A DNA stretch of 64,000 bases from Corticimicrobacter populi. Lineage in GTDB: Bacteria; Pseudomonadota; Gammaproteobacteria; Burkholderiales; Burkholderiaceae_B. The DNA lies in contig NZ_QETA01000001.1 in assembly GCF_003123725.1 (NCBI RefSeq), positions 806,001 through 870,000 of the forward strand, in the 5' to 3' direction. The translations under genes were made by a program, and so were the position numbers. This document shows positions 1-8,027 of this stretch, piece after piece (positions within the stretch are counted from its first letter, which is position 1; each line of letters opens with the position of its first letter). The notes under the pieces are model-generated. The model saw only the letters and a list, made by a program, of their open reading frames with translations, was not told the origin of the DNA and made no database searches.

Positions 1-452
1 CCATTACCAGAAAACTTGAATTCGATGCGGGGCATCGCATTCCCGATCATGGCAGCCAGTGCCGCAACCTGCATGGGCATCGCTATGTGCTGGAGATCAC
101 GCTTCGCGGACACATCAACGATACACCCGGTGCCTCGGATCGAGGCATGGTCATGGACTTTGCCGACGTCAAGGCATTGGCGACCACGCATTTGGTGGCG
201 ATCTGGGATCATGCCTTTCTGGTCTATGAGGGCGATACTCGGGTCAGGGAATTTCTTGCCTCGATGCCAGATCATAAAACCGTTGTGCTGACACGGATCC
301 CTACCGTTGAAAATCTGGCTGTCGAGGCGTTCCGCATATTGGCAGCGGTTTATGATGTGCGCTATGGCGATGCGTTGAGACTGGCCAGGGTCAGGTTGTA
401 CGAAACGCCCAATTGTTGGGCGGATGTGGATGCCAGCGATCTGCAGGGCTGA
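1..452 (+). CDS. queD: 6-carboxytetrahydropterin synthase-family protein (QueD-like), 5' end outside window
   Basis: The reading frame is open from base 3 to a TGA at 450-452, so only the N-terminus is missing. The visible part begins just before the family's first zinc/substrate segment (EFDAGHR), followed by the NLHGHRY histidine pair, a DHAFL motif, PTVENLA and a C-terminal YETPN. These are the hallmarks of the PTPS/QueD fold, which converts dihydroneopterin triphosphate to 6-carboxytetrahydropterin on the way to queuosine/preQ0. The visible 149 residues are close to full length for the family. Whether the enzyme makes carboxy- or pyruvoyl-tetrahydropterin cannot be settled from motifs alone. 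No other queuosine genes are in view. Confidence 0.85.
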   Translation, partial: ITRKLEFDAGHRIPDHGSQCRNLHGHRYVLEITLRGHINDTPGASDRGMVMDFADVKALATTHLVAIWDHAFLVYEGDTRVREFLASMPDHKTVVLTRIPTVENLAVEAFRILAAVYDVRYGDALRLARVRLYETPNCWADVDASDLQG

Positions 453-505
453 TCGATTTTCATCCTGGCCTGCATGGTGCGATGGCCTGATTGCGGAGTT
501 CGAGC

Positions 506-970
506 ATGAATTTCATTCGGTATTTCATTTTGGCTGGCCTGCTGTCGTTGCTGACCGCCTGCGCCCAGATCCATCCTCCCGAAACCCTCGGCGAACGCGC
601 CGAAACGCCTGAGTGCATCAACTATCGCAACATGATGACGGCACCGATGCCGCCTGCTGCAATGGAAAGGCTGCGGCAGGCCTGCCGTGAGTCGGGGCCG
701 GATATCCGGGCGCATGTCGAGCGTACGCTGATCATCATGTATGACGGCACCCGGCAGGACAGCGTCCAGCAAGTGTTGGCTGCGGCAGAACAGTACGGTG
801 CCGAAGTGCTTTATCAACTGAACGTCGTGAAGGCGATTGCGTTGCGCATGCCGGAGGGGCAGGATGTGGATCAGGCCATGGTGCATTTCCGGCAACTGCC
901 TGGTGTGCTGTCCGTCGAGCGCGATCAGGTGATGCAAGTGCAGCCTGTACCGGCTGGCCCGGCGTCCTGA
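506..970 (+). CDS. Small lipoprotein with an inhibitor-I9/subtilisin-propeptide-like domain
   Basis: The protein has 154 residues. The ATG at 506 is chosen over an upstream TTG at 491 because a GGAG lies seven bases before it. The N-terminus is a lipoprotein signal: basic start, hydrophobic stretch, then a lipobox LTAC with the Cys near residue 19. The C-terminal half (about 75-150) reads like an I9 fold: a beta-strand TLIIMYDG, a helix, GAEVLYQLNVVKAIALRMPE, then a helix and LPGVLSVERDQV. I9 domains normally chaperone or inhibit subtilisin-type proteases, but no protease domain follows here. It is probably a periplasmic or outer-membrane-anchored inhibitor or chaperone; the function is inferred. 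It sits 53 bases after queD in the same direction. Confidence 0.7.
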   Translation: MNFIRYFILAGLLSLLTACAQIHPPETLGERAETPECINYRNMMTAPMPPAAMERLRQACRESGPDIRAHVERTLIIMYDGTRQDSVQQVLAAAEQYGAEVLYQLNVVKAIALRMPEGQDVDQAMVHFRQLPGVLSVERDQVMQVQPVPAGPAS

Positions 971-1145
971 GCGATGTCATAGGGCAAGGGGCACTCAGCC
1001 TGCCTGGCAACGCTCGCGGCAGGCGCAACCGGCGTGAAATGACAGCGCCACGTTCGCATTGTATGATTGCGCCCCGCTTTTCCGTGCGGCTGCAAAACGT
1101 TCCCGTCCTGCCTGCGGCCGTATGTCTTTTCAATACGGCACATCC

Positions 1146-1664
1146 ATGAAATCTCTCGAAATCCTCATCGAACGCATCATCCTGTCCAGCCGCTGGCTGC
1201 TGGTGGCGTTCTACATCGGCCTGGTGGCTGCACTGGCGCTGTATGCCTTCTCGTTTGCCCTCAAGTTCATCAAGGTGGCGCAGAACGTCTTCAGCTACGA
1301 CGAGGCAGACATGATCCTGGCCATGCTGGGGCTGATCGACGCGGCGTTGGTGGCCAGCCTGATTGTCATGGTCATGATCTCGGGCTACGAAAATTTCGTC
1401 AGCCGCTTCGACAATACCAATGCCGATGTATCCTTTCTCGGCAAGCTGGATGCCGGCAGCCTGAAGATCAAGGTGGCGTCGTCGATCGTGGCCATTTCCT
1501 CGATTCATCTGCTGCAGATTTTCCTCAATGCCAACCAGTACGATAACGTCAAGCTGATGTGGTACACGCTGATTCACCTGACCTTCGTGGTGTCGGCCGT
1601 GATGCTGGGGTTTCTCGAGCGTCTCATGTCCAAGGACAAGAACGGGCAGGGCACAAAGCTCTGA
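1146..1664 (+). CDS. UPF0114 family inner-membrane protein
   Basis: This 172-aa protein begins MKSLEILIERIIL, the usual N-terminus of UPF0114/YqhA proteins, which fixes the start at 1146 rather than at the upstream in-frame codon at 1059. About four hydrophobic segments are visible (roughly residues 14-40, 58-82, 105-130 and 138-160). The family motif region ISGYENFVSRF follows the second segment, and the C-terminus is basic. The biochemical function of the family is unknown. It is flanked by gaps of 175 and 127 bases in which I see nothing recognisable. Confidence 0.8.
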   Translation: MKSLEILIERIILSSRWLLVAFYIGLVAALALYAFSFALKFIKVAQNVFSYDEADMILAMLGLIDAALVASLIVMVMISGYENFVSRFDNTNADVSFLGKLDAGSLKIKVASSIVAISSIHLLQIFLNANQYDNVKLMWYTLIHLTFVVSAVMLGFLERLMSKDKNGQGTKL

Positions 1665-1791
1665 TTTGGGAAAAATCCCAGATACACGCACGGCGACTTG
1701 CCCTAAACTGGTGAGGATGACCTGGGTTCAAAAGAACATCGGTTGCTGCGGATGCCCCGTCCGCAGATCCCACACGACAGGAGCTGATGCA

Positions 1792-2193
1792 ATGAGCGGA
1801 ACGCGTGTTTTTCTTTTCGTTGGCCTGGCCATGGCGGCAGGCATCGCCCAGGCGGCCAATCCCGCCTGCGATATGAAGGCTGCCGAAGTCGAGGCTCAGA
1901 TTGCCCATGCGCGCCAGAATGGCAATGAACATCGACAGCGTGGCCTTGAACGGGCGCTGGCCAACCTGCGCGCCAACTGCACGGATGCAGGTTTGATCCG
2001 CGATATCCAGGAAGATATCGACGACCAGCGCGAGGATATTCTTGAGCTAGAGGAAGATCTGGCCGAAAAGCGAGCCGAGGGTCGTCAAGACAAGGTGAGG
2101 CGGATCGAGCGCAAGCTTGAGGAAGAGCGTGCCGAGCTGAGCGATCTGGAGGGGGAGCTGCAGTACCTCCAGGGGATTGCGGCCAAGCCATGA
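1792..2193 (+). CDS. DUF1090 family periplasmic coiled-coil protein
   Basis: The protein has 133 residues. The ATG at 1792 has an AGGAG-type ribosome site about eight bases upstream. Residues 1-21 form a Sec signal peptide ending AQA. The mature part has two cysteines (PACDMK and RANCTDAG) and a very charged helical C-terminal half (about residues 60-125, ILELEEDLAEKRAEG type) that should form a coiled coil. This matches DUF1090 (E. coli YqjC), for which no molecular function is established. The stop overlaps the start of the next gene in an ATGA, so the two are probably translated together. Confidence 0.8.
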   Translation: MSGTRVFLFVGLAMAAGIAQAANPACDMKAAEVEAQIAHARQNGNEHRQRGLERALANLRANCTDAGLIRDIQEDIDDQREDILELEEDLAEKRAEGRQDKVRRIERKLEEERAELSDLEGELQYLQGIAAKP

Positions 2194-2627
2194 CAAGTAC
2201 CGCTCCCATGATCGCATCGCATCGCCACCACGGATATTGCCTGTGTGGTGCCGTCAAGCTGACTCTGGATATTGAACGCCCCACCCTGAGCGCATGCCAT
2301 TGCAGCATGTGCCGACGCTGGGGCGGCGGACCTCTGCTGTCGGTTGACAGTCATGGTGTGCCAGCCCTGGAGGGTGAAGAACACATCTCTGTCTATGCCT
2401 CTTCAGAGTGGGCCGAACGGGGGTTCTGCAGTCGCTGCGGCAGCCATCTGTTCTACCGCCTGCGTGATGGCAACTGGTATTCGGTATCGCCGGGTCTGTT
2501 CGATGAGAGCGGCACCTGGCCGTTCGAATTGCAGGTGTTTGTGGATGACAAGCCGGATAACTATGCCTTTGCCAACAAGACCCTGGAGATGACAGGTGAG
2601 CAAGTCGTCGCCCTGTTCGCGAAATAG
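2190..2627 (+). CDS. GFA (glutathione-dependent formaldehyde-activating) family zinc protein
   Basis: This 145-aa protein carries the complete GFA cysteine set: YCLCGAVK near residue 16, CHCSMCR near residue 36 and FCSRCGSHLFY near residue 82. The seven or so cysteines bind two zinc ions. The family includes glutathione-dependent formaldehyde-activating enzyme (Gfa) and proteins of the centromere-V type. Many members have no proven activity, so formaldehyde metabolism is a family-level guess. It is translationally coupled to the DUF1090 gene by a 4-base overlap and followed by a terminator. Confidence 0.85.
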   Translation: MTSTAPMIASHRHHGYCLCGAVKLTLDIERPTLSACHCSMCRRWGGGPLLSVDSHGVPALEGEEHISVYASSEWAERGFCSRCGSHLFYRLRDGNWYSVSPGLFDESGTWPFELQVFVDDKPDNYAFANKTLEMTGEQVVALFAK

Positions 2628-2667
2628 CGGCAAATAGCAGCAGGGCTGCATGGCAAGCAGTCAAGAA

Positions 2668-2697
2668 AATGGCCCGGCAAAAGCCGGGCCATTCTTG
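2668..2697. terminator. Bidirectional-looking rho-independent terminator
   Basis: A perfect 8-bp stem GGCCCGGC/GCCGGGCC closes an AAAA loop and extends by AAT/ATT pairs. It is followed by ATTCTTGT on the plus strand and by an A/T-rich arm on the minus strand. It lies between the plus-strand GFA gene and the minus-strand YjfB-like gene, so it can end both transcripts. Confidence 0.8.
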
Positions 2698-2753
2698 TAT
2701 CTTGTGCGCGATCGCTGGATATGCGACCAACAGGCCGCACTTTTTGCATCAGG

Positions 2754-2948
2754 TCAGACGTAGGTGTTGACGTTGCGTCCCAGACTGCCTTCGGTGGCCA
2801 GAGACGGCATGGACTTCATGATGTCGGTGACGATCTGCGTTTGCAGATCCAGGGTTTTGCGCAGCATCAGCGTTTGAACTTCCTGCTGCGTGCTGGCGGC
2901 ATTGAGCGTCTGTGCTGCGTTGACGGTGGAATCGATCGACATGCTCAT
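2754..2948 (-). CDS. YjfB-like putative motility protein, 64 aa
   Basis: This is a 64-residue acidic/polar helical peptide with a short N-terminal segment, then STQQEVQTLMLRKTLDLQTQ and a helix ending near the C-terminus. The pattern of one amphipathic helix with a conserved LRKTLDLQ-type core matches the small YjfB 'putative motility protein' family seen in flagellated bacteria. The mechanism is unknown. No flagellar gene is present in the window, so the motility link rests on the family only. Confidence 0.65.
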   Translation of the reverse strand: MSMSIDSTVNAAQTLNAASTQQEVQTLMLRKTLDLQTQIVTDIMKSMPSLATEGSLGRNVNTYV

Positions 2949-3051
2949 GTACGGCTCCTCATGGGTCGGCTCTGTTACCCATGCATTCTATGCGCCACAG
3001 CTGGGTGATGCAATACCGGGAGGCTACGATAGGGGCTGGTTTTGTATCGTA

Positions 3052-3225
3052 TTATTGCCGAGTCTTGCCGGTCGGGTTGTGTTCCTGCTGCTGCCCGTAG
3101 CGTTGCTGCATATAGCGGATCAGCTCTTTTTCCAAGGACGCAATCAGATGGGCAGATGCAGCATGCGGGTCCTTGGGAGATGATGTGGCCAGGGCAGGTT
3201 CTGTGTGATTGCGGTAGGCGTGCAT
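3052..3225 (-). CDS. Possible 57-aa small protein
   Basis: A short ORF with ATG at 3225 (minus strand) and TAA at 3052-3054. A GGGGA that could serve as a ribosome site lies about six bases before the ATG. The product has a flexible N-terminus and then a strongly amphipathic segment (ASLEKELIRYMQQRYGQQQ), which looks protein-like rather than random. I do not recognise a family. It lies 103 bases upstream of, and in the same direction as, the YjfB-like gene, so the two could share a transcript. A longer overlapping reading frame here (2975-3433) has unlikely composition. Confidence 0.4.
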   Translation of the reverse strand: MHAYRNHTEPALATSSPKDPHAASAHLIASLEKELIRYMQQRYGQQQEHNPTGKTRQ

Positions 3226-3395
3226 GATGTGTCCCCGTCAAATGTGCTTCCGTCAAAATATATGACATATTGTATGGAGTCTCCTTACATCCTGGCGAGT
3301 CAAGGAGTGCAAAGTGCCATCCCGCTCTCGGGTAACATGGCGACCGCTGGTTTGCATTTCGCAGGCCTGATCCTCTCTGTGGCGGAATCTCATAC

Positions 3396-4454
3396 ATGAC
3401 CAACCCCAAGCAAGGGCAGCAACGCGTTTTCATCGGGCTGCTGATTCTGGTGTCGCTGGCCTTCGTCTGGCTGCTGCTGCCTTTCTATGGTGCCATTTTC
3501 TGGGGCGTGATCCTGGCCTTGATCTTCCTGCCGCTGCATCGCTGGCTGATGGCGAAACTCAATGGCCGGGCGACACTGTCGGCGCTGTTGACGCTGCTGC
3601 TGGTACTGTTCCTGGTCATCATGCCGCTGAGTGGCATTGCGGCTTCGCTGATCAACGAAGTCATTAACCTGTATCAGCAAATCAAGTCGGGCGATCTCAA
3701 TTTCGGCCTGTATTTCGAGCAGGCTGTCGCCGCCTTGCCGCCGTCTGCGCATCGCCTGCTGGGCATGCTGGGGATAGACGGCATTGCCGAGCTACAGGCC
3801 AAATTCTCCGCGCTGATCACCGGTGCCAGCCAGTTTCTGGCTACCCAGGCGCTGAATGTCGGGCAGAACACGGTGGATTTCATCATCAGCTTCTGCATCA
3901 TGCTATACCTGCTCTTTTTCCTGCTGCGCGATGGTGTGGCGCTGTCGGATCGCATTCGCAAGGCCATTCCCCTGGATGAGCACCAGAAGCAGCATCTGCT
4001 GCTCAAGTTCACCACGGTAGTACGTGCCACCGTCAAGGGCAACGTCGCCGTGGCAGCGGTGCAGGGCACACTGGGCGGCCTGATCTTCTGGGTGTTGGGC
4101 GTCAACGGCGCACTGCTCTGGGGGGTGATCATGGGGTTCCTGTCACTGTTGCCGGCAGTGGGGGCCGCCTTGATCTGGGCTCCAGTCGCCATCTATTTCC
4201 TGCTGACCGGTGCCTATTTTGATGGCATCGTGCTGGCACTCTTCGGGGCGCTGGTGATCGGCATGGTAGACAACGTGCTGCGCCCGATCCTGGTCGGCAA
4301 GGATACCCGCCTGCCGGATTACATGATCCTGATCTCGACGCTGGGGGGGATGACCCTCTTCGGGATCAACGGCTTCGTGATCGGGCCGCTCATCGCAGCG
4401 CTCTTTGTAGCGGCCTGGGATCTGTTCTCGGGGCGCGAGGAAGAGCCCCGGTGA
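3396..4454 (+). CDS. AI-2E family transporter (PerM/YdiK-like)
   Basis: This 352-aa polytopic membrane protein has the AI-2E/PerM layout: two N-terminal transmembrane helices, a third at about residues 64-86, a cytoplasmic/periplasmic linker (about 90-150), then a C-terminal bundle of helices. The family signature blocks PAVGAALIWAP and the re-entrant GMVDNVLRPILVG near residue 300 are present. Family members export varied small molecules or ions; the name AI-2E comes from TqsA, so autoinducer export should not be assumed. Start MTNPKQ at 3396. It runs toward tig with a 72-base gap, in which a TAGAAT at 4466-4471 is a weak -10 candidate. Confidence 0.85.
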   Translation: MTNPKQGQQRVFIGLLILVSLAFVWLLLPFYGAIFWGVILALIFLPLHRWLMAKLNGRATLSALLTLLLVLFLVIMPLSGIAASLINEVINLYQQIKSGDLNFGLYFEQAVAALPPSAHRLLGMLGIDGIAELQAKFSALITGASQFLATQALNVGQNTVDFIISFCIMLYLLFFLLRDGVALSDRIRKAIPLDEHQKQHLLLKFTTVVRATVKGNVAVAAVQGTLGGLIFWVLGVNGALLWGVIMGFLSLLPAVGAALIWAPVAIYFLLTGAYFDGIVLALFGALVIGMVDNVLRPILVGKDTRLPDYMILISTLGGMTLFGINGFVIGPLIAALFVAAWDLFSGREEEPR

Positions 4455-4526
4455 CTTTTTCCGGTAGAATAACTCGTTTGCACATCTCAGATCTTCCAAT
4501 CTCCACACTAACGGAATAGGTTTTAC

Positions 4527-5837
4527 ATGCAACCCGTGGTTGAAACTCTCTCCGGCCTCGAGCGCCGTGTCGAACTGTCGATTGCCCTGGCCGATATCGA
4601 AAAAGAAGTCCAGGCCGAACTGAAGCGCGCTGCGCGCAAGGCCAAGGCCCCTGGGTTTCGCCCCGGCAAGGTGCCCATGAGCATCCTTGAGCGCAGCCAT
4701 GCCCCCGGCATCCGCTACGATGTGATCAACAGCAAGGTCGGCCAGGCTTTCGAGGCCGCAGTCGATGCAGCCAAGCTGCGCGTGGCCGGCATGCCCAGCC
4801 TCGAGCCCAAGACCGACGGTGACGACAAGGACACCCTGGCATTCGTGGCGACCTTCGAGGTCTATCCCGAAGTGACCGTGCCGGAAATCGGTGGCCTCAA
4901 GGTGACCCGTACGGTCAGCAACGTGGGTGATGCCGAGATCGAGCGCACCGTCGAGATCCTGCGCAAGCAGCGCGCCCGCTACGAAACCAGCGCCGATCGT
5001 GCCGCTCAGGACGGTGATCGCGTGATTCTCGATTTTGCCGGCACCATCGACGGCGTGGCCTTCGAAGGCGGCCAGGCACAGGACTTCCCGTTCGTGCTGG
5101 GCCAGGGCCGCATGCTGCCCGAGTTCGAAACCGCCGTGCGCGGCCTCAAGGCTGGCGAAAGCAAGGTATTCCCGCTCGACTTCCCGGCCGACTACGGCTC
5201 GGCTGAAGTGGCCGGCAAACAGGCCGAGTTCACCATCACCGTCAAGGAAGTGGCCGAAGCGCAACTGCCCGAACTGGATAGCGAATTCGCCAAGCAACTG
5301 GGCCAGGCCGATGGCGACATCGACAAGCTGCGCGCCGACATCCGCGAAAACATCGAGCGTGAAGCCAAGTCCCGCTCGCTGATGCGCACCAAGGGCAGCG
5401 TCATGGACGCCCTGGCCGGTGCTGCCACGTTCGACATCCCGCGTGCCCTGGTGGATCGTGAAACCCAGGATCGCGTGGCTGCTGCCCGTGAAGAACTCAA
5501 GCAGCGTGGCCTGCCCAATGCCGAAAGCATCGACATCCCCAAGGATGCCTTCGCTGCCGAAGCCGAACGCCGCGTGCGCCTGGGCCTGCTGGTATCCGAG
5601 CTGGTCAAGGCCGAAAACCTCAAGGCTGCGCCCGAGCAGGTGCGTGCCCGCATCGAAGAGTTCGCGCAGAGCTACGAGCAGCCCGAGCAGGTCGTGGCCT
5701 ATTACCTGGCTGATCGCCAGCGTCGTGCCGAGATCGAAGCCATCGTCCTCGAGGACAATGTCGTTGATTTCGTGCTGAACAAGGCTGACGTCACCGAAGA
5801 AGACGTGCCCTTTGAAAAACTGATGGGAAGCAACTGA
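4527..5837 (+). CDS. tig: Trigger factor, ribosome-associated chaperone/prolyl isomerase
   Basis: A 436-aa protein of standard length. The N-terminal ribosome-binding domain carries the GFRPGKVP signature (near residue 45). A central FKBP-type PPIase domain occupies about 160-245, and the helical C-terminal arm domain has the QVVAYY motif near residue 390. It binds ribosomal protein L23 at the exit tunnel and shields nascent chains. It is the first gene of the conserved tig-clpP-clpX-lon block and ends two bases before clpP begins, so it is very likely co-transcribed with clpP. Confidence 0.97.
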   Translation: MQPVVETLSGLERRVELSIALADIEKEVQAELKRAARKAKAPGFRPGKVPMSILERSHAPGIRYDVINSKVGQAFEAAVDAAKLRVAGMPSLEPKTDGDDKDTLAFVATFEVYPEVTVPEIGGLKVTRTVSNVGDAEIERTVEILRKQRARYETSADRAAQDGDRVILDFAGTIDGVAFEGGQAQDFPFVLGQGRMLPEFETAVRGLKAGESKVFPLDFPADYGSAEVAGKQAEFTITVKEVAEAQLPELDSEFAKQLGQADGDIDKLRADIRENIEREAKSRSLMRTKGSVMDALAGAATFDIPRALVDRETQDRVAAAREELKQRGLPNAESIDIPKDAFAAEAERRVRLGLLVSELVKAENLKAAPEQVRARIEEFAQSYEQPEQVVAYYLADRQRRAEIEAIVLEDNVVDFVLNKADVTEEDVPFEKLMGSN

Positions 5838-5839
5838 CC

Positions 5840-6496
5840 ATGCAGCGTTTTACCGATTTCTACGCGAGCATGCACGGCGGCAGCGCCGTCGTGCCGACGG
5901 GACTGGGTTATATCCCGATGGTGATCGAGCAGTCGGGCCGCGGGGAACGCGCGTTCGATATCTACTCGCGCCTGCTCAAGGACCGGGTGATCTTCCTGGT
6001 CGGGCCGGTCAACGACCAGTCGGCCAACCTGCTGGTCGCCCAGCTCCTGTTCCTGGAATCGGAAAACCCTGACAAGGACATTTCGCTCTACATCAATTCG
6101 CCGGGCGGTTCGGTCTATGCCGGCATGGCGATCTACGACACCATGCAGTTCATCAAGCCCGAAGTCAGCACGCTGTGCACGGGCCTGGCGGCCAGCATGG
6201 GAGCCTTCCTGTTGTCGGCCGGCACCAAGGGCAAGCGCTTTGCGCTGCCCAACTCGCGCATCATGATCCACCAGCCCTCGGGCGGCGCCCAGGGGCAGGC
6301 CAGTGACATCCAGATCCAGGCTCGCGAGATCCTGGATCTGCGCGAGCGACTGAATCGCATCCTGGCCGCCAATACCGGCCAGCCGATCGAGCGCATCGAG
6401 CTCGATACGGAACGCGACAATTTCATGTCGTCCGACGACGCGGCCAAATATGGACTGATCGACAAGGTCCTGACCTCGCGATCAGAAGAAAACTGA
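5840..6496 (+). CDS. clpP: ATP-dependent Clp protease proteolytic subunit
   Basis: A 218-aa serine peptidase. The catalytic triad is visible: Ser119 in the AASMGA motif, His144 in the MIHQP motif and Asp193 in the DTERD segment, at the same spacing as in E. coli ClpP. The N-terminal part is a short propeptide region. Fourteen copies form the barrel that degrades substrates fed by ClpX or ClpA. It lies two bases after tig and 33 bases before clpX. Confidence 0.97.
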   Translation: MQRFTDFYASMHGGSAVVPTGLGYIPMVIEQSGRGERAFDIYSRLLKDRVIFLVGPVNDQSANLLVAQLLFLESENPDKDISLYINSPGGSVYAGMAIYDTMQFIKPEVSTLCTGLAASMGAFLLSAGTKGKRFALPNSRIMIHQPSGGAQGQASDIQIQAREILDLRERLNRILAANTGQPIERIELDTERDNFMSSDDAAKYGLIDKVLTSRSEEN

Positions 6497-6529
6497 GTTT
6501 CGACTCGTCCAACCTAGACCATCAGATAT

Positions 6530-7855
6530 ATGTCAGACAAGAAGGGATCGGCCGACGGCAAGGCGCTGCATTGTTCATTCTGCAACAAGAGCCAGCATGA
6601 AGTCCGCAAGCTGATCGCAGGACCGTCGGTCTTCATCTGCGACGAATGCATCGAGCTGTGCAACGATATCGTGCGCGAAGAACTCCAGGCGGGCGTGCAG
6701 GAAGCCGTTCGCAAGGAGTTGCCTGCGCCGGTCGAGATCAAGCAGTTCCTCGACCAGTACGTGATCGGCCAGGATGCGCCCAAGCGCATGCTGGCAGTGG
6801 CTGTCTACAACCATTACAAGCGCATTCGCCACCGTGATGCCAAGGGTGATGATGTCGAGCTCTCCAAGAGCAACATCATGCTGATCGGTCCGACCGGATC
6901 GGGCAAGACCCTGCTGGCGCAGACGCTGGCGCGGATGCTTGACGTGCCGTTCGTGATGGCGGATGCCACCACGCTGACCGAGGCCGGCTATGTGGGCGAA
7001 GACGTCGAGAACATCGTGCAGAAGCTGCTGCAGAACTGCAACTATGACCTCGACAAGGCACAGCGCGCCATCATCTATATCGATGAAATCGACAAGATCA
7101 CGCGCAAGTCAGACAATCCGTCGATTACCCGAGACGTATCGGGTGAGGGTGTACAGCAGGCACTGCTCAAGCTGATTGAAGGCACGGTGGCATCGGTGCC
7201 GCCGCAAGGCGGCCGCAAGCATCCGAACCAGGATTTCGTGCAGGTCGATACCACCAATATCCTGTTCATCGTCGGCGGTGCCTTCGATGGCCTCGAAAAG
7301 GTGATTCGCAACCGTACCGAAAAATCCGGCATCGGCTTCGGTGCGGCCATCCAGTCCAAATCGGATCGTTCGGCCGGCGAATTCTTCTCCGAAGTCGAAC
7401 CCGAGGATTTGGTCAAGTTCGGCCTGATTCCCGAGCTGGTCGGCCGCCTGCCGGTCGTGGCCACGCTGTCCGAGCTCGACGAGCCGGCACTGGTCAAGAT
7501 CCTGACCGAGCCGCGCAACGCCCTGGTCAAGCAGTTCCAGAAGCTGTTCGACATGGAAGGCGTCGAGCTGGACGTCGAACCCGAGGCGCTCAATGCCATC
7601 GCCCGCAAGGCGCTGCGTCGCAAGACGGGGGCTCGCGGCCTGCGTTCCATCCTGGAAGGCGCGTTGCTCGATGTCATGTACGAGCTGCCGTCCCTGCAGA
7701 ATGTGGACAAGGTCGTGCTGACGGTCAAGGCCGTCGAAGAACCGGGAGCCTGCAAGCCGCTGCTGGTCTACAAGGAAGCGGGCGCGCAGGTGGAGCCACC
7801 GCCTGATGGCGATGCCAGTCCGGCACCGCTCCGACCAAGCGGTACTGCCGACTGA
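6530..7855 (+). CDS. clpX: ATP-dependent Clp protease ATP-binding subunit, unfoldase
   Basis: A 441-aa AAA+ unfoldase. The N-terminal zinc-binding domain has CSFC...CDEC cysteines (residues about 16-43). Walker A is GPTGSGKT near residue 120, Walker B is IYIDEIDK near residue 183, and pore loops follow the AGYVGED segment. The IGF loop (SGIGFGA, near residue 267) contacts ClpP. A C-terminal extension after about residue 415 is Pro/Ala-rich and not conserved. It recognises tagged substrates, including ssrA-tagged products of the tmRNA/SmpB system (smpB is at 62.4 kb). A terminator follows. Confidence 0.97.
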   Translation: MSDKKGSADGKALHCSFCNKSQHEVRKLIAGPSVFICDECIELCNDIVREELQAGVQEAVRKELPAPVEIKQFLDQYVIGQDAPKRMLAVAVYNHYKRIRHRDAKGDDVELSKSNIMLIGPTGSGKTLLAQTLARMLDVPFVMADATTLTEAGYVGEDVENIVQKLLQNCNYDLDKAQRAIIYIDEIDKITRKSDNPSITRDVSGEGVQQALLKLIEGTVASVPPQGGRKHPNQDFVQVDTTNILFIVGGAFDGLEKVIRNRTEKSGIGFGAAIQSKSDRSAGEFFSEVEPEDLVKFGLIPELVGRLPVVATLSELDEPALVKILTEPRNALVKQFQKLFDMEGVELDVEPEALNAIARKALRRKTGARGLRSILEGALLDVMYELPSLQNVDKVVLTVKAVEEPGACKPLLVYKEAGAQVEPPPDGDASPAPLRPSGTAD

Positions 7856-7866
7856 TGCATGCCAGC

Positions 7867-7903
7867 AAGCCTGTCTTTTTTTGTGAAGACAGGCTTGATT
7901 TGT
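7867..7903 (+). terminator. Rho-independent terminator after clpX
   Basis: The inverted repeat AAGCCTGTCTT (7867-7877) and AAGACAGGCTT (7886-7896) is a perfect 11-bp stem with an 8-base loop, followed by GATTTGT. It separates clpX from lon, indicating that lon has its own promoter within 7904-8027. Confidence 0.75.
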
Positions 7904-8027
7904 ATGCGGACGCCCTCATATGCACACTATGCGTCCATTCATGGCTGTATGCCGCACAGGGTTATAGTGGCATCAGCCACAGGCCTCAGGTATTCTTGAC
8001 AGCCTGATTTACCAAGGAATTCACATT

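Noticed and set aside
2975-3433. 152-aa minus-strand frame overlapping the AI-2E gene start
   Set aside because: Cys/Pro-rich odd composition, no ribosome site, and overlaps the start of a well-supported gene.
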